Shown here: one piece after another, positions 46,599 through 54,541 of the stretch
Position numbering within the stretch: position 1 is the stretch's first letter
How the letters are laid out: every line of letters starts with the position of its first letter
Assembly (NCBI RefSeq): GCF_042652085.1
Contig: NZ_JBHSJF010000006.1
Span: forward strand, 496,001-560,000
Reading direction: 5' to 3'
DNA length: 64,000 nucleotides
DNA from: Flaviflagellibacter deserti
Lineage (GTDB): Bacteria; Pseudomonadota; Alphaproteobacteria; Rhizobiales; Methylopilaceae
Position numbers and translations under genes: made by a program
The notes under the pieces: generated by a model
Databases searched by the model: none
Seen by the model: the letters and a program-made list of their open reading frames with translations, nothing else
What the model was told of the DNA's origin: nothing

Positions 46599-47501
46599 TC
46601 ACCCCACAATGCCGTCGATTGCCCTGAGCCTCGGGATCGCGAAATCCGTGAAGGCTCGTACCGCCGGCCTCATGAACCGCACCGACGGGTAGGCAAGGAA
46701 CGCCTCCGTCGATTTCACCTCATAGTCCGGCAGGACGCGGACGAGGCGGCCCTGATTCAGTTCTTCCGAGACGAGGAGGCTCTGGACCGGGCCCATGGCA
46801 TGGCCGCGCAACAGGGTGTTGATAAGGACTTCCGCGCTGTTGGTGCGGATATGCGGCCGAACGGGCACGTCCAGGCTCTCATTTCCGCGCTGCAGGGGCA
46901 GTCTGTCGCGTGGCGAGACCGTGGGCGTGGTGATGACGGGCAGGCTGGACAGCTTCTCCAGCGTCTCGATCGGGCCGTGCCGTTCCAGGAACGTCGGCGC
47001 CGCGACGAGAATGCGGCGGACCATTCCGAGCCGCCGGATGATCAGTTCCTGACCCTCGGGACGGCCATATTTGATCGCGAGGTCGAAATCCTCGTGGATC
47101 AGGTCGACGGCGCGGTTTTCCAGAACGAGATCGACCGCGACGCCAGGATGTTCGGCCTGGAATTTGGTGACGATGGGATGGACGTGATGGGCGCCGAGGC
47201 ATGAGGGAGCGTGGAGCCTGAGCAGGCCTTCCACCGCGCCCATGTCGCGTCGCACGCCTTCCAGCGCGGAATCGATCGTGCCCAGCGCCTCGCGGCTGGC
47301 CTCGTAGAGCACACGACCCTGCTGCGTTGGACGGACCATGCGCGAGGAGCGCTCCAGCAGACGGGCGCCGACATGGGATTCCAGATTTCGGATGACCTTG
47401 GTGATCGCCGGCTGCGAGACCGCCAGGTCGCGCGCGGCGGCGCTGAGCGAACCGCGCTCGACGGTCCGGACGAAGGCGCGCAGGGCGTTGGTCAGATCCA
47501 T
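46599..47501 (-). CDS. LysR family transcriptional regulator
   Basis: A 300-residue regulator. The N-terminal winged helix-turn-helix is typical (LSAAARDLAVSQPAITKVIRNLESHVGARLLERS), followed by a linker helix and a two-lobe effector domain (for example DLAIKYGRPEGQELIIRRLG and HAMGPVQSLLVSEELNQGRLVRVLPDY), closest to the AaeR/CrgA-like group. The effector is unknown. An inverted repeat in its own upstream region (47514-47537) may be its operator. It is divergent from the L,D-transpeptidase gene. Confidence 0.92.
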   Translation of the reverse strand: MDLTNALRAFVRTVERGSLSAAARDLAVSQPAITKVIRNLESHVGARLLERSSRMVRPTQQGRVLYEASREALGTIDSALEGVRRDMGAVEGLLRLHAPSCLGAHHVHPIVTKFQAEHPGVAVDLVLENRAVDLIHEDFDLAIKYGRPEGQELIIRRLGMVRRILVAAPTFLERHGPIETLEKLSSLPVITTPTVSPRDRLPLQRGNESLDVPVRPHIRTNSAEVLINTLLRGHAMGPVQSLLVSEELNQGRLVRVLPDYEVKSTEAFLAYPSVRFMRPAVRAFTDFAIPRLRAIDGIVG

Positions 47502-47513
47502 CCATTCCTCGGT

Positions 47514-47537
47514 GTTATGGCGCGATCACCTCATAAC
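47514..47537. promoter_or_regulatory. Candidate LysR operator
   Basis: GTTATG-N12-CATAAC is a perfect 6-bp inverted repeat with centre-to-centre spacing usual for LysR-type sites. It lies 13 bp upstream of the regulator's ATG, between the divergent genes, the classical autoregulation position. Confidence 0.5.
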
Positions 47538-47595
47538 GTATCGACATGGTGCGCGTCACGGAGTTCAACAATCTCCTCTGGAGGAGTTGGCTGGA

Positions 47596-48261
47596 ATGGC
47601 GATCGATCGGCGTGTGTTTTTGCTTGGAGCGGGGTTTGGACTGGCGGGCTGCGTAACGAACCAGAACCCGGCTGCCCGGGTGCAGGCGAAGGCCGTCGCG
47701 GAGTTCGACCCGAAATACGCAGCGATCGACACCGAGCCGTTCCCGGTGCCGGCTATCGATTTGTCGAAAGTGAGCCCGGAATTCCGGCGTCAGGAAGTCG
47801 CCTACGCGACCTCGGAGCCGCCGGGGACTATCGTCGTCGATCCGGCCGCGCGCCACGCCTATCTCGTCCAGGAAGGCGGCCGGGCGCTCCGCTATGGCGT
47901 GGGCGTCGGAAAGGAGGAGGCGTTCAACTTCCAGGGCGAGGCGGTGATCCAGCGCAAGGCGGAATGGCCGCGCTGGACGCCAACGCCGGACATGATCAAG
48001 CGCAATCCAGAACGATACGCGAAATATGCCGGCGGGCTTTCCGGCGGCGCCGGCAATCCACTCGGTCCGCGCGCTCTCTATCTCTACAAAAACGGTCAAG
48101 ACACGCTCTACCGACTGCACGGCACGGTGGAGCCCTGGACCATCGGAACCATGGTTTCGTCCGGCTGCGTGCGCTTCCTGAACCAGGACATCATCGATCT
48201 CCACCGCCGCGTGCCCGTGGGGACGCGGGTGGTGGTCTTGCCGGCAATACCGAGTGCGTAA
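47596..48261 (+). CDS. L,D-transpeptidase (YkuD family) lipoprotein
   Basis: A 221-residue envelope enzyme forming 3-3 peptidoglycan cross-links or attaching proteins. The YkuD core has the catalytic H175-G-T and S188-S-G-C191-V-R. The N-terminus DRRVFLLGAGFGLAG-C19 combines a twin-Arg with a lipobox, suggesting a Tat-exported lipoprotein. ATG 47596 is the best start; the long upstream frame overlaps the LysR gene antisense. In polar-growing Hyphomicrobiales L,D-transpeptidases are numerous. Confidence 0.9.
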   Translation: MAIDRRVFLLGAGFGLAGCVTNQNPAARVQAKAVAEFDPKYAAIDTEPFPVPAIDLSKVSPEFRRQEVAYATSEPPGTIVVDPAARHAYLVQEGGRALRYGVGVGKEEAFNFQGEAVIQRKAEWPRWTPTPDMIKRNPERYAKYAGGLSGGAGNPLGPRALYLYKNGQDTLYRLHGTVEPWTIGTMVSSGCVRFLNQDIIDLHRRVPVGTRVVVLPAIPSA

Positions 48262-48272
48262 GGAGAAAGAAG

Positions 48273-48722
48273 GTGAATACGAGGAATTCTATCGAGATTG
48301 TCCGGAACTTCTGGCGAGAGGTGTGGCAGGCGCCGCAGAACCCGCACGCCATCGACCTGCTCGTCGCCGAGGACATGGTGATCTCCTCGGCCGGGATCGA
48401 CATCACCGGCCGGGACGCGTTCAAGAAGTGGGTGATCGACTTCCAGTCGAAGATGCTCGACGCCGACTTCAAGGCGGTCGAGATGTTCCAGAGTGCCGAT
48501 GGCAGCCGGGTCGTGACCCGCTGGCGGCTCACGGGACGCAACAATGGCATCCTCGGAACCGAGCCCTGCGGCTCGCCCATCGAGATGATTGGAACCGCGA
48601 TCTGGGCGGTACGCCAGGACGGCCTGCTCCAGCACAATTGGGTCGAGCGGAACGCCCTGGAGATCTATCGCGAACTCACGCCGGCGAAGCCTGCGGGAGA
48701 AGAGCAGCGCGGCAATTTGTGA
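48273..48722 (+). CDS. SnoaL-like (NTF2-like) domain protein
   Basis: A 149-residue cone-fold protein, start GTG 48273, preceded by AAGGAGAAAG. Recognisable elements are the first helix IVRNFWREVWQAPQN, then DLLVAEDMVISSAGIDITGRDAFKKWV, and the strand VVTRWRLTGRNNG typical of ester-cyclase/SnoaL-like proteins. Such domains bind small hydrophobic ligands; the role is unknown. It follows the L,D-transpeptidase by 11 nt, so likely co-transcribed. Its stop codon sits in the loop of a terminator-like hairpin. Confidence 0.8.
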   Translation: MNTRNSIEIVRNFWREVWQAPQNPHAIDLLVAEDMVISSAGIDITGRDAFKKWVIDFQSKMLDADFKAVEMFQSADGSRVVTRWRLTGRNNGILGTEPCGSPIEMIGTAIWAVRQDGLLQHNWVERNALEIYRELTPAKPAGEEQRGNL

Positions 48723-48738
48723 TCCCGCGCTGCTCTTT
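48701..48738. terminator. Terminator-like hairpin spanning the SnoaL gene stop
   Basis: AGAGCAGCGCGG (48701-48712) pairs perfectly with CCGCGCTGCTCT (48725-48736), a 12-bp stem with a 12-nt loop that holds the TGA at 48720-48722. TT follows on the plus strand. Only a short U run is present, so it is suggestive but not textbook; it lies between convergent genes. Confidence 0.55.
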
Positions 48739-48746
48739 GAATCGCT

Positions 48747-49844
48747 CTACTGCCCCGTTTGGGCAACGATGAACCCCGGATCCGTCTGCACGTTCAGCAG
48801 TGCGTTGGCCTGCTTCACCGAGGTCTCGTCCAGCGCGCCGTGCATGGCGCCGATCAGCGCCATTGCGGCGGACTGGGCGTCGCCCATGCGGGCGGCTTCC
48901 TTGTAGGAGGCGAGCGCATTGACCGTGCCGCGGCCGAAGGCTTCCGCCGCGGTCGAATGGCTGGCCATAATGCGCGCGGAGACCGGGACCGAACCATCCG
49001 GCGGCGGCAACTCGGCCACGTCCTCCGGCGAGGCCGACTGGGCCTTCTGCGCCAGGAGCTCGGTGTCGGAGACGCCGAGATTGATGTCCATCAGCGCGTT
49101 GAGGCGGACGACCGAGCCGGTGTCGGACGGCTGGCCAAGCTCCTTCGCCAGCAGACTGCCGGCGCGCTCGAAATCGCCCGCGTAGACGGCCTCGCGATAG
49201 GCGACCAGCGGCGCCAGCGGCGAGGTTGCCTCGACGACGGAGACCGGGGCTTCGATGATAGCCTGCTCAGTCGCCGCAGCTTCGGCCATAGCCGGTTGAT
49301 CCGCCGGTGGCGGGACGCTTGCGGTGGCGCGGCCGGTCTCGGGCGACGAATTCGACTTCGATTTAGACTTTGCCTTGGCGATACGGGTCTTGCTGGCCTT
49401 CTTCGCCGATTTCTTCTTCGAGGACTTGGCCTTCGCCTTCGGCTGCACGGGAGTTGGTGCCGCCTGCGCGGTCTGTGGGGCTGGAGCCGCCGTGGCCTGC
49501 GGGGCGGCTGCCGGCGCGGCGGCGGCTTTGCCCTTGGCGGCGGGAGCGGCTTGCGCGGCGGTGGCCGGTTTTGGCTGCGCAGCGTTGGCTGCAGCCTGCT
49601 TCTGCTGCTGAGCGGTTCCGGGAGCAGCCGGCTTTTGCGCGGCCTTGCCCTTCGGCACGGCGGTCTGTTCCGCTGCATAGGGTAAGCCGCTGCCTGGCGG
49701 CGGCGGGACAGGTTCCGGCTTCTTGCCGGTGACGGCATTGTAGATGCCGGTCAAGGGATTGCTGGAAGCCTTCTGCGCCTCGGCGGACGCGATCGCGCCC
49801 AGCCACAGGGCCAGCCCGGCCATGGGATAGAGAATCTTTTTCAT
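48747..49844 (-). CDS. Low-complexity Lys/Ala/Pro-rich secreted protein
   Basis: A 365-residue exported protein, start ATG 49844. The signal peptide is MKKILYPMAGLALWLGAIASAEAQ. The middle (about 45-180) is Ala/Pro/Gln-rich, with a strongly basic Lys/Ser/Ala segment (AKAKSSKKKSAKKASKTR) that could bind nucleic acid or peptidoglycan. The C-terminal 150 residues are a folded-looking helical region with repeating elements (SLLAKELGQPSD, NALMDINLGVS, NALASYKEAARMGDAQSAAMALIGAM). I do not recognise the family. Confidence 0.65.
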   Translation of the reverse strand: MKKILYPMAGLALWLGAIASAEAQKASSNPLTGIYNAVTGKKPEPVPPPPGSGLPYAAEQTAVPKGKAAQKPAAPGTAQQQKQAAANAAQPKPATAAQAAPAAKGKAAAAPAAAPQATAAPAPQTAQAAPTPVQPKAKAKSSKKKSAKKASKTRIAKAKSKSKSNSSPETGRATASVPPPADQPAMAEAAATEQAIIEAPVSVVEATSPLAPLVAYREAVYAGDFERAGSLLAKELGQPSDTGSVVRLNALMDINLGVSDTELLAQKAQSASPEDVAELPPPDGSVPVSARIMASHSTAAEAFGRGTVNALASYKEAARMGDAQSAAMALIGAMHGALDETSVKQANALLNVQTDPGFIVAQTGQ

Positions 49845-49983
49845 GTGCCCACCCTCGCGGGCCCCTCCGGCCCGCATCCCGGGCCGCGCGGACGCGGTCC
49901 CTCAGGAACTGGGTAAGGGTTGTGGCAGCGCAAGGGGGCGACCTTGCGGCCCAAAAAAGGCAAAAAGTGCTGATTCTCAAACG

Positions 49984-50018
49984 AAAAAGGCGCGGCACCC
50001 AGTCTGGGTGCCGCGCCT
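49984..50018 (-). terminator. Intrinsic terminator downstream of the 195-residue gene
   Basis: On the minus strand AGGCGCGGCACCCAG and CTGGGTGCCGCGCCT pair as a near-perfect 15-bp stem followed by TTTTCG. It lies 25 bp past the stop at 50043. Confidence 0.85.
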
Positions 50019-50042
50019 CGGACAATCCGAGCTCGCGGAAGA

Positions 50043-50630
50043 TCAGCCGTGCTGGCTGCCCTGAATGGTGGCGCGAAGGTTCTGCTCGTCGCGCAGACTG
50101 CGGGCATGGGCCTGCCAGGCCGAGCGACAGAGCGCATTGGCGACGCTGAGTTCGCCGACGATCTTCTCCAGGCCGGCGAGAACGTGGCCGCTCTCTTCAA
50201 ACACGCCGTCGAGGTCGTGGCTGAGATCGCCCTTGTTGTAGACGTTCAGCGCTTCCGAGAGCTGCTCGGCGGTGCGCTCGACATCCGCGGCGATCTCGGC
50301 GAGCGAGCGATAGGCGCCATCGCGGGCGTCCTGCGCGGCGACCAGCTGCTTCAGGTGATGCTCGGCGACGCGGGCGACGACACGCCATTCGCGGGCCTGG
50401 CGCTCGAGATCGTGGATCGCGGCGAGATCGGAATGCTGCGATCGGATCGGCAGGCTCTCGGCTTCCGCATGTGTCGGTGCGTCGACGCGGAGACGTTCGG
50501 CAACCGGGGCGAGCGGCGCACGCTCTTCCTCGACCGGCGCGACGGCCTCGTCATTGGCGGAAGGCATGGTCATCTCCCGCAGCAAGGCATCTTCGTCGAT
50601 GACCGGAGATAGATTGGCGTGAGCTGACAT
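50043..50630 (-). CDS. Hypothetical alpha-helical protein
   Basis: A 195-residue cytosolic protein, start ATG 50630 (MSAHANLSPVIDED). The N-terminal 60 residues are acidic and low-complexity; from about 75 it is highly helical with heptad-like spacing (DLERQAREWRVVARVAEHHLKQLV, VERTAEQLSEALNVY, ANALCRSAWQAHARSL), so probably a helical bundle or coiled coil. No signal peptide. Function unknown; a terminator follows at 49984-50018. Confidence 0.6.
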   Translation of the reverse strand: MSAHANLSPVIDEDALLREMTMPSANDEAVAPVEEERAPLAPVAERLRVDAPTHAEAESLPIRSQHSDLAAIHDLERQAREWRVVARVAEHHLKQLVAAQDARDGAYRSLAEIAADVERTAEQLSEALNVYNKGDLSHDLDGVFEESGHVLAGLEKIVGELSVANALCRSAWQAHARSLRDEQNLRATIQGSQHG

Positions 50631-50823
50631 GTAGTTTCCCCTCATTGTGCTGACAGCGACAATGTCCGCCGACAACAAACGCAGACAATGGGGCGAGAAT
50701 TCGACCGGCTGTTATTAAGATATTGTTGATGGCCACCGCGCGCCCTCAGTGAGGGCGTTGACGAAGCGGATTCGATTCGACTTCGGCGTTATTTACGCGG
50801 GCCGAATCAGGACTGCCGAAGCT

Positions 50824-51168
50824 TCACATCGCGAAGCTGGTTCCGCAGCCGCAGCCGGACGTGGCGTTCGGATTCTTGATCTGGAAGCTCGCGCCGATCA
50901 ACTCGTCGACGAAGTCGATCTCGGAGCCCTGCATGTATTGCAGCGAGACCTCGTCGACTACGACGGTAACGCCGTCGCGCTCGATGACGAGGTCCTCGTC
51001 CTGACGGATCTTCTCGACGCCGAACTCGTAGCGGAACCCCGAGCAGCCGCCGCCCTCGACGCTGACGCGCAGCATCGCGCCCTCCGGTTCGGAGGAGAGG
51101 ATCTGCTTGATCCGCCGGGCTGCGTTGGCGCTGACCGTGACGGGCGTGAGGGTTTCAGTGGAGGACAT
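50824..51168 (-). CDS. erpA: Iron-sulfur cluster insertion protein ErpA (A-type carrier)
   Basis: A 114-residue HesB/IscA-family carrier that passes 4Fe-4S clusters to target enzymes. The three ligand cysteines are present: C42 in EGGGCSGF, and C106 and C108 in SGCGCG. Alignment is closer to ErpA/IscA than to NfuA-type proteins. It heads the conserved erpA-dgt-argS segment but is on the opposite strand to dgt. Which A-type carrier it is (ErpA or IscA) cannot be decided from the sequence alone. Confidence 0.9.
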   Translation of the reverse strand: MSSTETLTPVTVSANAARRIKQILSSEPEGAMLRVSVEGGGCSGFRYEFGVEKIRQDEDLVIERDGVTVVVDEVSLQYMQGSEIDFVDELIGASFQIKNPNATSGCGCGTSFAM

Positions 51169-51329
51169 CTGCGCTCCGAGACTCGTTCTGTTGGCCGATT
51201 ATGTGAGGGTGAGGGCGGGGTTAGGCAAGGGGAAGCGCCGGAGCCCTCCCGTTTCGTCGTGATTCCAGCCTATAAGGCCGCCAGACGGCATCGAAGGCGT
51301 GCGTGTCTCGGAAGCGGCAACGCCGCTGT

Positions 51330-51391
51330 CCGGGACCCATACTCCGCAGCGTTTGTGATTATGCCGCGAGGCTGCGGCGTATGGGTTCCGG
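51330..51391. repeat. Intergenic palindromic repeat (type C)
   Basis: CCGGGACCCATAC (from 51330) and GTATGGGTTCCGG (to 51391), extended inward by CCGCAGC and GCTGCGG, form a long imperfect stem. It lies in the gap before dgt, whose ATG follows 41 bp later. The same GGGACCCA/GGGTCCC core is seen at 46395-46467. Confidence 0.75.
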
Positions 51392-51431
51392 GCTCGCGCT
51401 CTGCGCGCTCCGGAACACGGAGAGGTCCGGC

Positions 51432-52610
51432 ATGGAATCCAGCTTTCTGATCCGCCCGCGCGCACCTTATGCGGTCGATCCGTTGAACAGCCGGGGACGG
51501 CTGGTGCCTGAGCCGACGAGCCCGACGCGCACCGAATGGCAGCGCGATCGCGACCGCATCCTGCATTCCTCGGCGTTCCGGCGGCTGAAGTACAAGACGC
51601 AGGTCTTTGTCTATCACGAGGGCGACCATTACCGGACGCGGCTGACACATACGCTGGAAGTGTCGCAGATCGCCCGTTCGATCGCTCGCGCGCTCGGACT
51701 GGACGAGGATCTCGCGGAGACTTTGGCGCTCGCCCACGATCTCGGTCACACGCCGTTCGGTCATGCCGGAGAGCGGGCGCTCGACGCCTGCATGGCCGGG
51801 CACGGCGGCTTCGACCACAATGCGCAGACGCTCAGGATCGTGACCCGGCTCGAGCGACGCTATGCTGCGTTCGATGGGCTGAATCTGACCTGGGAGACGC
51901 TGGAAGGCCTCGTGAAGCACAACGGGCCTTTGCTCGGCGAGGGAAGGCCGGAGACCGACCTGCCGTTCGGAATCGTCGACTATGCCCGGGTACAGGATCT
52001 CGAACTCGGCAGTTTTGCCAGCGCGGAGGCGCAGGTCGCGGCGGTATCGGACGACATCGCCTACAACGCGCACGACATCGACGACGGACTGCGGGCAGGG
52101 CTGTTCCAGATCGACGATCTGCGCGCGGTGCCCTTTCTGGCGGAGCTGCTGGAGGATATCGACAGGCTCTGGCCGGGGCTCGACCGCTCGCGGCGCATTC
52201 ACGAGCTGACGCGGCGGGTCATCACGCGCTTCGTGGAGGACACGATCAGGGAAAGTGCGGGACGGATCGCCGAGCTCGGTCCGAAGAGCGCCGAGGATAT
52301 CCGCGCCGCCGACCATGCCGTCGTTGCCTTCGCCGGCGAAATCGCGGCGGCGGACAAGGCGATCAAGGCCTTCCTCTATCCTCATATGTACCGCCACGAT
52401 CGGGTGATGCGGGTGATGGGCGACGCTGAGAACATCGTCACCGATCTGTTCGCGATTTACCGCGCCGATAATGAGGAGATGCCCGAGGAATGGCGCGACC
52501 TCGGCGACGGACCGGCGCGGGCCGCGGCCGATTTCATCGCCGGCATGACGGACCGCTATGCGATCCAGGAGCATCGACGCTTGTTTGACGCGACGCCTGA
52601 TCTGCGTTAG
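51432..52610 (+). CDS. dgt: Deoxyguanosinetriphosphate triphosphohydrolase-like protein
   Basis: A 392-residue HD-domain dNTPase that hydrolyses dGTP to deoxyguanosine and triphosphate. HD metal ligands are in RLTHTLEVSQIARSIA and LAHDLGHTPFGHAGERAL, followed by the downstream Asp in VAAVSDDIAYNAHDIDDG. Start 51432 is supported by AGAGG nearby and the family opening MESSFLIRPRAPYAVDP; a 43-residue upstream extension is unsupported. First gene of the plus-strand block ending at surE. Confidence 0.93.
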   Translation: MESSFLIRPRAPYAVDPLNSRGRLVPEPTSPTRTEWQRDRDRILHSSAFRRLKYKTQVFVYHEGDHYRTRLTHTLEVSQIARSIARALGLDEDLAETLALAHDLGHTPFGHAGERALDACMAGHGGFDHNAQTLRIVTRLERRYAAFDGLNLTWETLEGLVKHNGPLLGEGRPETDLPFGIVDYARVQDLELGSFASAEAQVAAVSDDIAYNAHDIDDGLRAGLFQIDDLRAVPFLAELLEDIDRLWPGLDRSRRIHELTRRVITRFVEDTIRESAGRIAELGPKSAEDIRAADHAVVAFAGEIAAADKAIKAFLYPHMYRHDRVMRVMGDAENIVTDLFAIYRADNEEMPEEWRDLGDGPARAAADFIAGMTDRYAIQEHRRLFDATPDLR

Positions 52611-52628
52611 GCGCGAGCCCTTTCTCAT

Positions 52629-52727
52629 CCTCATGGTGAGCAGGCGGCGAAGCTGCCGTGTCGAACCATGATTTTGCTTTGGCCGATCCTTCGACACGGG
52701 CGCTCCCGCGCCCGGCTCGGGATAAGG
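52629..52727. repeat. Intergenic palindromic repeat element (type A), copy 2
   Basis: It shares ordered blocks with 45061-45166: CCTCATGGTGAG, GTGTCGAACCA, TTTGGCC-ATCCTTCGACACGG (here with GGCCGATCC), and GCCCGGCTC-GGAT-AAGG. Internal sequences between the blocks differ, so the arms are conserved while the spacers drift. It ends 11 bp before the argS ATG. Confidence 0.85.
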
Positions 52728-52738
52728 CAGTGGGTAAC

Positions 52739-54466
52739 ATGAACCTTTTCGCCATTTTTTCCGAGCGGGTCGAGACCGCGATCAATGACATCGTCGGTGA
52801 GCGGGCCGGCGCGGTCGCGCTCGATCTCTCTCGCGTCGTGGTCGAGCCGCCGCGCGATGCCTCGCATGGCGACATGGCGACCAATGCCGCAATGGTGCTG
52901 TCCAAGGACCTCGGCGAGAAGCCGAGGGATCTCGCCGAGAAGATCGCGGCTCGGCTGCGCGAGGACGCCGATGTCGCCGCCGTCGAGATCGCCGGGCCGG
53001 GATTCATCAATATCCGGCTCAAGGACGGGGTCTGGACGCGGGTGCTGGCGAGCGTGATCGGCGAAGGCGCTGATTTCGGCCTCAGCCCGATGGGCGGCGA
53101 GCGCAAGGTCAACGTCGAATACGTCTCGGCTAATCCGACCGGGCCCATGCATGTCGGCCATTGCCGCGGCGCGGTGTTCGGCGATGCGCTGGCAAACCTT
53201 CTGGCCTTTTCCGGCCACGACGTGACGCGGGAGTACTACGTCAACGATGCCGGTGCGCAGGTCGATGTGCTCGCGCGCTCGGCCTATCTCCGCTACCGCG
53301 AGGCGCTCGGCGAGAACATCGGCGAGATTCCTGAGGGACTCTATCCCGGCGACTATCTCAAGCCAGTCGGGCGGGGTCTCGTGGATCTTCACGGCGCGAC
53401 CTTGGTGCACATGCCGGAGACGGAATGGCTGCCGATCGTCCGCGCCGCCGCCATCGAGAGCATGCTGGAGATGATCCGCGAGGATCTCGGGGCGCTCGAC
53501 ATCCACCACGACGTCTTCTTTTCGGAACGGACGCTGCACGGCCAGGGTGGCGCGATCGATCTGACGCTGGAAGCGCTGCGCAAGAGCGGCCACGTCTATC
53601 AGGGCACGCTGCCGCCGCCGAAAGGGCAGGTGCCGGAGGATTGGGAAGACCGCGAGCAGACCCTGTTCCGGACGACCGATCTCGGCGACGACATGGACCG
53701 GCCGCTGATCAAGTCCGACCGCAGCTACACCTATTTCGCCTCCGACGTCGCCTATATGCGTGACAAGTGGGAGCGCGGCTTCAAGGACCTGATCTTCATA
53801 CTGGGCGCCGACCACGGCGGCTACGTGAAGCGCCTGCAGGCTGTAGGCAAGGCGATCTCGGACGGCGAGGCGCACATCGACGTGAAGCTGGTGCAGCTCG
53901 TCCGGCTGTTCCGGGCCGGCGAGCCGGTGAGGATGTCGAAGCGCTCAGGCGACTTCGTCACGCTCCGCGAAGTGGTCGACGAGGTCGGCCGCGATGCCGT
54001 GCGGTTCATGATGCTGTTCCGCAAGAACGACGCGGTCCTGGACTTCGATTTCGCCAAGGTCGTCGAGCAGTCGCGCGAGAATCCGGTGTTCTACGTCCAG
54101 TACGCCCATGCGCGGGCGCGCTCGGTTCTTCGCAATGCGGGGGTTGAACCCTCGACCGAGCATCTCGATCTTTTGAGCGACGCCGGCGAGATCGGGCTGA
54201 TGCGGAAATTAGGGGAATATCCTAGGGTGATCGAAGGGGCCGCCTTGGCGCATGAGCCCCATCGAATCGCTTTTTATCTGCATGAGCTCGCCTCCGACTT
54301 CCATGGACACTGGAATAGGGGCAATGATGCGCAAGGTTTACGCTTCATTATCGCTGACGATACAAAGTTGACCTCGGCTCGGCTGGCGATGGTGCAAGCG
54401 GTGTCTTTGGTTCTGAAGAGCGGGCTCGGTCTGCTCGGCGTGACGGCTCCGGAGGAAATGCGCTGA
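52739..54466 (+). CDS. argS: Arginyl-tRNA synthetase
   Basis: A 575-residue class I synthetase charging tRNA-Arg. The HIGH-type motif is in SANPTGPMHVGHCRG and the KMSKS-type motif in VRMSKRSGDF; the Add1 N-terminal domain precedes and a DALR anticodon-binding domain follows (VQYAHARARSVLRNAG, ALAHEPHRIAFYLHELASDFHGHWN). Start ATG 52739 gives the usual N-terminus; the frame above it reads into the repeat. A weak purine stretch (AAGGCAGTGGG), partly from the repeat arm, precedes it. Confidence 0.97.
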   Translation: MNLFAIFSERVETAINDIVGERAGAVALDLSRVVVEPPRDASHGDMATNAAMVLSKDLGEKPRDLAEKIAARLREDADVAAVEIAGPGFINIRLKDGVWTRVLASVIGEGADFGLSPMGGERKVNVEYVSANPTGPMHVGHCRGAVFGDALANLLAFSGHDVTREYYVNDAGAQVDVLARSAYLRYREALGENIGEIPEGLYPGDYLKPVGRGLVDLHGATLVHMPETEWLPIVRAAAIESMLEMIREDLGALDIHHDVFFSERTLHGQGGAIDLTLEALRKSGHVYQGTLPPPKGQVPEDWEDREQTLFRTTDLGDDMDRPLIKSDRSYTYFASDVAYMRDKWERGFKDLIFILGADHGGYVKRLQAVGKAISDGEAHIDVKLVQLVRLFRAGEPVRMSKRSGDFVTLREVVDEVGRDAVRFMMLFRKNDAVLDFDFAKVVEQSRENPVFYVQYAHARARSVLRNAGVEPSTEHLDLLSDAGEIGLMRKLGEYPRVIEGAALAHEPHRIAFYLHELASDFHGHWNRGNDAQGLRFIIADDTKLTSARLAMVQAVSLVLKSGLGLLGVTAPEEMR

Positions 54467-54541
54467 GGAGCGCCCCGGATGTTTCCGTTTTGGCCACATT
54501 ATGCCCGTGATTGATGACTAGGCACGGGTAGGGGACAAGGG

